Translations under genes and position numbers: made by a program
Source of the DNA: Pelargonium nanum
Taxonomy: Eukaryota; Streptophyta; Magnoliopsida; Geraniales; Geraniaceae
Direction: 5' to 3'
NCBI GenBank assembly: GCA_036897485.1
Contig: JAYMTF010001071.1
Location: 1 to 26,589 of the forward strand
DNA length: 26,589 nucleotides
In this document: piece after piece, positions 19,948-26,589 of the stretch
Layout of the letters: every line of letters starts with the position of its first letter
Position numbering within the stretch: position 1 is the first letter of the stretch
Notes under the pieces: generated by a model
What the model saw: the letters and a program-made list of their open reading frames with translations, nothing else
Database searches by the model: none
Told to the model about the DNA's origin: nothing

Positions 19948-19971
19948 TTAAATGATCATGCAAAAAATCAT
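19948..19971 (-). promoter_or_regulatory. Seven-codon uORF just before the VIP2 start
   Basis: On the minus strand ATG ATT TTT TGC ATG ATC ATT TAA spans 19971 down to 19948, and the VIP2 ATG follows after ten bases. It sits in the second leader exon (about 19938-20065), which is inferred from the acceptor TTTTCAG|GCC at 20066. If transcribed, ribosomes must leak past it or reinitiate within a very short distance, which could limit VIP2 translation. Confidence 0.45.
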
Positions 19972-20065
19972 TCCTTGCTGAGAAGCAGAGCTTCTTCCTT
20001 TCTGGAGAATCAGAAGATCAAAAAACAAATTCGAAAAGCTTTGTCTTGAGTACTCAACCTATGGC

Positions 20066-21147
20066 CTGAAAAGGGATAGCGTGATTGTAAGAGACTGTGA
20101 AAGAGGCAAAAGTAAGGAGACAGAATATTTTAAAATATGATGAAAAACTATCAACAAATTCTTTCATATTATAAATCTGATCCACTTATAATTCAAAGAC
20201 TAACATTATACATAGCGAATCTTACAGAATTGTGTTCACTTATATCGTGCATTATTTCCTCCTGAAACATATAGTTTATCATGGCAGGCAGTATAACATT
20301 TCAGATAATATACAAAATATGTTCAGGACGTAAGTTATACTTTGTATCTTACTTAAACTAATAGTTCCGAAGACAGAGCCATCCATACAGTTTGAATAAC
20401 AGCAGTTGGTAGTCAGCGAAATTAGTTTCACCTCTCTGGTAGTAATAACTATTGGCTTAGTATATGAATAGTTTGTCTAGCTAATCATTTACCGACAAAA
20501 AAGTTTTGTTAGTCAGAGAAATTTTAAGAAGTAGACCAGAATCTGGGACAATAGACTATTAAAACCATAACTAAGTAGGAACAAGCAACATTAACTAAAT
20601 CATAGGTTAATCAGATAATTAAATGCTCGGTTTAAAGACAACTTGTGATGTTAATCACTTTTTGAGCATCATTTCCAAACAGAACAATTTTGCCTAACAA
20701 CTCAATGCAAATTGCAATGCAGCAACTCGGAGAAACGCCAAAAAAACGTATAACTCATCTAAACCTCCCGTTTGGTTAGTAGAAAATTACAGGAAAAAAA
20801 ATAAATAGAAACTAACATTTCGCCATTTCTAAGGAAAAAAGAAGGAGCATATATGAAATTAGAGGAAGATAAAAAACATATGATACAAATTCTTGCTCAT
20901 TTTCCCACGCTTTCTCGGCGAACAATAAAATTTTGAAAATCAACTTCGAAATTCGCTTAAAAAATTCAGTAACGATGTAAAAATGCCACAAAAACCCTAA
21001 TTACGAGATCAAGACTTGTAAACCTGAAAAGAAATCGATCGAGAGTGATAAAATGCGAGGAGGAAACAGTAGGGGTCAACTAGGACAAATTCAGGAGGAA
21101 AAATCGGAAACGAGTGGAGATCAACTCGGAATCGTAAAGGACAGTAC
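20066..21147 (-). other. Long intron in the VIP2 5' UTR
   Basis: The donor ATCAG|GTACTG is at 21147 and the acceptor CTTTTCAG|GCC ends at 20066, enclosing about 1.08 kb without coding content. The inference rests on splice motifs, the AT-rich interior and the tiny first coding exon needing an upstream leader. Long leader introns in plants often raise expression. No RNA gene or named repeat was recognised inside. Confidence 0.5.
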
Positions 21148-21300
21148 CTGATAAGAAGATCAGAGACAGAGACAGAGACAGAGATCTTTGGTGCCGAGTC
21201 CAGTAGCGAGTTTGGTGTGCCCTAAATCGAAAATCAAGAAATCGGAGAAATGTAAAGGAGAGAGAAGAGAGAGAAAGCTGGGGCATAAAAGGAAATAAAA
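21148..21300 (-). promoter_or_regulatory. Probable first (non-coding) exon and core promoter of VIP2
   Basis: On the minus strand this is strongly CT-rich (TCTCTCTCTTCTCTC near 21250-21275, and (TCTCTG)n repeats near 21155-21185), typical of plant 5' leaders. It ends in a good donor at 21147. The transcription start is probably close to 21280-21300. No obvious TATA box is seen. An open frame through this leader (about 21080-21286) is best explained as low-complexity UTR. Confidence 0.45.
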
Positions 21301-22116
21301 TAAAATGTTTTTGATGATAAGTGTTCGATTTATTGAAGAGATGGGTAATATTCTCGTGTGACTGCGACTTATTGTGAATGGAGGTTCGCCGCTTTTGTGA
21401 CCCATCATTGAGTGGATATTTTCTTTTCTTTTCAGTATATAAATAAAAGAAGAAAAAAAAAACTTTTGTTTGGTTATAACCAATCTACTTTCTTTTTCTC
21501 TCGAAAAAAAATGAATATATAAGTGTTGAAAAAAATATATATATGAATATATAAAAGACAATATTCTTGGAAGTGGCCCAACTAAAATTGTTTGATGCCT
21601 TCTTGTATTTATTTGATGGAGCATAAATATTAATGATTATTTAGGAAAGATGAATTTTACTTGTTTTAAGGTTTTATTGGACTCAAATTTTAATTAGTTG
21701 ACATCTAATATAACATGTTTGATTGATTTTCGATACAGGCACTGGTGATGTAAACCACTTGATCGTACTGGTCAGAATATTAGAGTTCAAAAATAATAAT
21801 TATTTACGGTCATAAATCTATTTCGCAAAAATTACATTCAACTTATCGTTTAATCTTCGCCTCTTTCACCGATATAAGAACATAGTGTACTATTTGAACA
21901 ATTTCATTGACGCTTGTGAAACAAACAAAAGATGATTATATATGAAACAAGTTAAAACTTAATTGCAAATTACACAACTCATGCATTATTCCCAATACAA
22001 TTAATTAATAATGTGACAAATAGTCAAATACAATATATATATCTTGTAATTTACAAAACATATATAGGAAAAAGAAAACAACATTTATGTAAAATCGTAC
22101 AACTTATTCATCACTA
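21301..22116. other. Intergenic region between VIP2 and the malectin-LRR gene
   Basis: The AT-rich spacer of about 0.8 kb holds the VIP2 upstream region and the 3' UTR of the malectin-LRR gene, both on the minus strand. TA-rich microsatellite-like runs occur around 21536-21550 and 22032-22045. No coding region, RNA gene or clear mobile element was seen. Confidence 0.6.
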
Positions 22117-25100
22117 TTAAGCGTGTCCAACATTATTTTCATTAATGTTACTAGTATTTGTATGTTGTGTTTCATTGAACTCGTTCATCACTGCTTCGCC
22201 AATATTTCCCGCCATTTCCACCACAAATTCCTTTCCTAGTTCATGGGCAGGTGTGCCATTAGGACCGTAGGGTCGCCCATTTTGTCCTGAAAAAACAAGT
22301 TTATTAGTTAAATACATTCTCAACTCAATTAATTACACATAAAATATATAGAGTTTGTTTATTTTAATTACCTGCAGATATTGCAGCTATGGCTGCAGAT
22401 TTTCTTTTCTGGTGCAGTCTTGCGCAAACTCCTAAAATTACCCAGAAAGCTGCGAAAAGTGGAATTGTTGTTCCCAGAATTACTGGAAGCTTACTTTTCT
22501 TCTTATACTTGGTCTTGCTGGTTGTGCCTGAAGGAGAAGAAGAACCGGTTGTGGTAGTTGTTTGGCATGATTTGCTGCTTGAGGTGCACAAATTTGAATT
22601 TCCTGATGTTCTGTGAGAATTTAGATCAACCATTTAATATTTATAAATAAAAACTAAATTAATTATAAGTAGTTAAGTACATTCAAATATTCAATATTAA
22701 TTAATTACATTAATTGATCAGACTTACTCAAGTTTTAGCTTTTTATTGTCTGATATAGTTGTGGGTATCAATCCACTGAAATCATTATCAGCTAAATTCC
22801 TGCAATGAAATGTACAGATTAGTTTATCTAGAAATTTATAGTACATAATGTCCCAAAAAGTGATTTTGTGAATTCTGATGAAGAATTTACAGTTGTTCTA
22901 AGCTTGATAAGCTGCCCAGAAAATCAGGTATGGGTCCTTCTATGCTGTTATTGTGGAAATCTCTGCAATTTTATCAGCAAAGTAGAAAAAATTAGTGCTA
23001 ATTATAAAGACATTAATGTTAAATTCTTCAAAAGATATACAAAATGACGTGATAATTAATGCAGCAAATAACACATTTTCTATACAACTTACATTGTCTC
23101 GAGAGCGTCCATGGTACTAAAGTCTGGAAGAAAACCAGACAACCCAAAGTCACCCAGATGCCTGAAATTCATTATTGTCATGAAAACAAAATTAATTTCT
23201 ATAGTAATTGGCTACTTATAAATATAATGCTTTAAAAGTTAAGATTGAAATGTTGAATAATGTCAAAGTTTATATTTGAATTCAAAATTTGATTGTTTCA
23301 AATCAAATTCATGTTTCTAAACGTAACTTAAATAAACTTACAGCCCGGTAATTCGTGGTGTGGCATCGCTACTGCAATCGACCCATTCCCATGAATATGC
23401 CGCGGGAAGGCACGGGTCACCACCCCATTGTTGTAGAACACTAAACACACTTTGCAGTGCACTTAAACCATCCACTGAATTGGCGCAAACATCAAAATTT
23501 CAAATTAATAACGTATCAAAGCAAAAACCATCTATAATCATTCTTTAGCAATTAAAAAAAAACGTACCATCATCGCTATTGGTTCCGACCAGCGCATCAG
23601 TGGCAACAAAAACTTCAAAAGCGTTGATGAGAGGTGGCAACGAGGAACCCGTGGAAGCCGCCAAAGAAAACGAAGTGTTCGAATTGGCACTAATGTTATA
23701 AATCGTATACTCGTATGCACTTCCGTAAGTTGGGACTATGGGTCCGTCGCTAGAGATGATTTGACCGTCAATTGAAACGTCAATCGATCTCTGCTGAGTT
23801 GAATCGAGTTCTGTTACTTCGGAGAAATACATGTTTATGTAAATTGGGACATTAGTTGCGGGAAGATTGGTAAGCGTCATGGATATTTGGTTAGAGGTGG
23901 TTGAAACGGTGAGGGCATGTTGGAGAACATCTTGGGGAGGATCGTCCCCTGCGGTGGTACCATCGATGACAATAGCGTCGCTTGTTGCCAAGGTAAAATC
24001 ACTTGGTACGTCTAGCGAGTTCCACATACGACCATACGAATCCAATAACAATCTGCATAATATAAGTATAATTAAATTCAAAATATTAGTATAGAAATTC
24101 TTGATGACACTGAGATTAAAATGATTTATTTATGCAATTAGAGTTAGCAATTCAAATTTTATGTGATATTTTTTTACTTTCAAATTTTACAAGTAAAATG
24201 TGTATATTTGATCGATCAGATTCGATTCAATCCAAAATGTGATCGGATCTATTCCAAGAGCTAGCTCAAACCCGAAAATGTGGATCGGGTTTTGAAGACA
24301 CCCCGAGTTGGGATTCAACCTGCTACCTCTGCATGTAACTATTGACACTATATAGCAACATCAATAAATATTTTTTTCGGGTCTGAACAATGGAGTTGCT
24401 GAGTGGGCCTGCAAACACGCGGTTGAAGCCTTTAAACCATTTTACCACATTCAGACTAATATTTATTCGATGATATATCACAATTAAAACTATCCCTCTC
24501 CCAATGGCGTGTTGAGCACGAATCGAATGCAACATCAATATTTGGTATCATGTTTTTTTTTTTCTTTTTAAATGGAAGAAGAAAATTAAATTACCCAGTA
24601 GTATCACCAAAATAAGATCTCTGGCTCAAGAACAAGGCACCATCAGAGCTGAAGTACTTGTACATGGTGGAGCTCAGGCTCCGGATTTCAAGCGCCGACA
24701 TAAACGGAACAACGTTCGGCGACGTCGAAGCGACACAGACGCTGGTGGTCCCACCCGCCTTCACAACATAAATAGCTTCGCGTCGCACGACACGAGTACT
24801 GGAAGTGACCACCGTGTCCCACAGATCTCCGTCCAGCAGAAGATCAAACGTCGGAGGAGACGATTTCTTGTCGTAGTTTCCGTAGTAAAAGCTGGCACGA
24901 ACAAGAACCTGATCTTCCAGTATATTTGGGACGGAGTAGCAATTTTTCTTCCCAGTTGGGAACGCCCTGAGAGTGTCCATAACTGTCGACACTGAGCTGC
25001 TCGACGGCACCGACATTGGCTTGCCGGACTGTGTGTACGGGTCGTCGCCGACCCATCCGATGAAGTTTGAGTCGACGGTAATGGTGGACGATCCACAGTC

Positions 25101-25295
25101 TATGCTCACTGAGAAACAGACAAAACAAATATATAATCAGAAGCGTAACAATCGAGATTCAAACCTGAGATTTCAAAAAAAGAAAGCGCCTTGTGATGTT
25201 ATTTTTTGAATGTACAAAAGTGGAAACTCACCGTCGGCTAGTGCTGAGATAGCTGAGAGAGCTATGAGAAGCAAGGCGATGGAAGAGCTGGCCAT
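22117..25295 (-). CDS. Malectin-like domain LRR receptor-like protein without kinase
   Basis: Nine exons, from the start: 25232-25295, 24595-25108, 23568-24052, 23342-23474, 23093-23161, 22891-22962, 22728-22799, 22372-22610, 22117-22286. They join in phase to 605 aa. The signal peptide is about residues 1-20 (hydrophobic, ending SALA). A malectin-like/di-glucose-binding region spans about 22-350 (opening SIDCGSS, YGRMWNSLDVPSDF). An LRR-capping motif follows (WGGDPCLPAAYSWEWVDC), then three LRRs at about 397-470, one per 69- or 72-nt exon with phase-2 junctions. A Ser/Thr-rich stalk leads to a membrane span at about 511-533 with basic residues on both sides. The tail of about 70 aa has no kinase motif and ends at a genuine stop. 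The family resembles extracellular parts of LRR-I/SYMRK-like receptor kinases and Arabidopsis kinase-less proteins such as At1g25570 and RLP4. A cell-wall-sensing or co-receptor role is inference. Confidence 0.9.
24188..24540. repeat. Interspersed repeat copy in intron 2 of the malectin-LRR gene
   Basis: Part of the 542-nt intron (24053-24594) resembles the right edge of the window. TGAACAATGGAGTTGCTGAG (24393-24412) and CAGACTAATATTTATTCGA (24452-24470) align in order and orientation with GAACCATAGGGTTCCTGAG and CAGACTAATCCCTATTCGA near 26501-26587. Upstream, GGGATTCAACCTGCTACCTC (24310-24329) looks like another section of the same family. On the minus strand it reads like a damaged Pol III B box. 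The class is unknown. Confidence 0.5.
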
Positions 25296-26480
25296 TGTGG
25301 CTGTGGATGTGAGTGTGAGCAGAGAATTAAGTTGACATGTATGGGAGATGATATAGAGAAAGAAATGTTTCATTATTGTTAATTAATTTTCTATTTTGTT
25401 CTAATTTGGTTACTAGTTTGATTTTTGTTGTAATTTGGTACTCTAATTATTTTTAATTTTATTCTGAACTAGAGCTGGTAATTTGGTTTTGAAGTCGCGG
25501 ACACCCGAAAGCTTATACGATTTTAACTTGACCAAATCAGTTTTTTTGGATCATGTAATAAGTTTTATCATGTGGATTTTTTATCGGACCAGACAAATTA
25601 ATCCGCATGAATTTGCACATTTTATTCTTGAAAACCGAAAACTGAAATCCAAAGTCCTTTCGAATCATATTCAGATTAGGTTTATAAGCTCGAATTAGAA
25701 CTGATCCGCAAAACCGCTACCTAATTTGTTTCAAATTATGCCTATTCCTTTTAAAATTTGTTCAGCCAGTACAACATCGTGTATAATTTTATTCCAAAAT
25801 AGTCATGTTCGTTAGAAACGAAACAAGAATAAAATTATCTTATCAATTCAGAACAAAATTAGTAGTTGATGTACCAAAATGTAAATATTCATATTCATAG
25901 TTGGGGTGGACTTAGACCAAGTCGTGGTTTTTGACTTTTGGTAATTGCCAGTACATGAAGCATCTTCATGGTCTGTAATTTTATTTTATTTTGCAAGTTG
26001 GTGAGTTCACTGGAATGTGCCAATAAAGAAGCTGAAATAGGCACCCCTCAATTTGATTGGTTGCAGATAAAAGTCAATCATGCTATTTTCATTGAGGACT
26101 AATGGTGTGAAGACACGTGTATATGATTGTGTATATTTGGGTGCGTCTGAATATTTCTCCTGGTTTGACTTTTGCATAGTTAGTCCGCAAGTAGTGAAAT
26201 GGGAAATTATAGGGTAGGTGAGGTTTTATTATATGGTATATGAAATAGTGAGCTAATTCGGTCAACAAGCTAACTACACATGGGTGATATCAACGGTGTT
26301 GATATGCTCTCCATTATTATTATTTTGATCAGGATATGCTCTCCGTTATTAGTGGGCGAGTTACGGCTGGTCAAATCTAATTTTCAATTTATTTTTTAGA
26401 ATTTCCAAACTGATTAAATAATATTATTTTTAGTTTTATAAATGGATAATATAAAATATAAGAGGGTCTTGTTTACTCTT
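25296..26480 (-). promoter_or_regulatory. Upstream region of the malectin-LRR gene with W-box cluster
   Basis: On the minus strand a TATA-like CTATATC lies at 25350-25356, about 55 bp before the chosen ATG. W-box hexamers TTGACC/T occur at 25528-25533, 25931-25936, 26072-26077 (reverse), 26165-26170, 26260-26265 (reverse) and 26369-26374 (reverse). A G-box (CACGTG) is at 26114-26119. Sequence at about 25460-25720 resembles degenerate repeat DNA. No coding region was recognised. Confidence 0.5.
26301..26350. repeat. Interrupted 18-bp duplication
   Basis: GATATGCTCTCCATTATT (26301-26318) recurs as GATATGCTCTCCGTTATT (26333-26350), with one mismatch across a 14-base filler. This is the same layout as the other interrupted duplications in the window. 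Confidence 0.6.
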
Positions 26481-26589
26481 GTAAATTTTTTTTTGGTTTT
26501 GAACCATAGGGTTCCTGAGCAGGCTCGCACTTTCGCGATAGACACTTTTAAGCTATTTGACCATACCCAGACTAATCCCTATTCGAGGC
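26480..26589. repeat. Partial copy of the intronic interspersed repeat, cut by the window end
   Basis: From a T-run at about 26487 through TTTTGAACCATAGGGTTC and CAGACTAATCCCTATTCGAG, this matches the order of motifs in the intron element at about 24375-24475. It appears less decayed there than in the intron copy. The rest lies beyond the window. Confidence 0.5.

Noticed and set aside
21160..21624. 154-codon open frame on the minus strand upstream of VIP2
   Set aside because: It is low-complexity CT-rich leader and promoter sequence with no known domain, and it would run through the probable transcription start.
24844..25128. Alternative-frame ORFs inside malectin-LRR exon 2
   Set aside because: The reading frame with SIDCGSS and malectin-like sequence joins in phase to both neighbouring exons. 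The others do not.
1..26589. CRISPR arrays, phage or bacterial operons
   Set aside because: No regularly spaced repeats or prokaryotic genes exist here. The intron-rich plant genes exclude a prokaryotic source.

Overview
This is a window of plant nuclear DNA, most likely from a eudicot. The evidence is AT-rich intergenic DNA, GT-AG introns in every gene, Stowaway-type MITE ends, and four genes that are plant-specific or have typical plant architecture. I cannot name the species. No rRNA gene, CRISPR array, prokaryotic operon or virus was seen.

Layout. (1) 1-2940 is gene-poor. It holds a palindromic MITE sitting between TA microsatellites (247-492), a 33-bp A-tailed tandem repeat (622-704), a 397-bp unit with Pol III-like A and B boxes between short inverted termini (831-1227), and tiny retroposon-like insertions. 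(2) 3587-5907 (+) encodes a 541-aa ankyrin-repeat/PGG membrane protein with a leader full of upstream ORFs. (3) 7237-13984 (+) encodes the UFM1 E3 ligase UFL1. I resolved all 20 coding exons in phase, giving 820 aa, behind a promoter with a cluster of seven TGGGCY motifs. (4) 14362-19937 (-) encodes the CCR4-NOT subunit NOT2/VIP2. It has 13 coding exons and 668 aa, with a Stowaway-like MITE in an intron and a non-coding first exon near 21150-21290. (5) 22117-25295 (-) encodes a 605-aa secreted/membrane malectin-like LRR receptor-like protein without a kinase domain, in 9 exons. (6) 25296-26589 is its upstream region. It has six W-box hexamers and, at the window edge, part of an interspersed repeat that also lies in an intron of the same gene.

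The four genes do not form one pathway. UFL1 acts at the ER in UFMylation, NOT2 in mRNA deadenylation and transcription, and the ankyrin and malectin-LRR proteins are membrane proteins of signalling-type families. UFL1 and VIP2 are convergent, with 377 bp between their stop codons. VIP2 and the malectin-LRR gene are head-to-tail.

I found no convincing new multi-gene system. The most unusual signal is a recurring small-scale pattern: 14-27 bp direct duplications flanking 9-58 bp of filler, often poly(A)/poly(T). They look like extremely truncated retroposons or staggered-break repair scars. Also worth checking are the upstream ORFs of the ankyrin gene and of VIP2, and a UPR-type motif upstream of UFL1.
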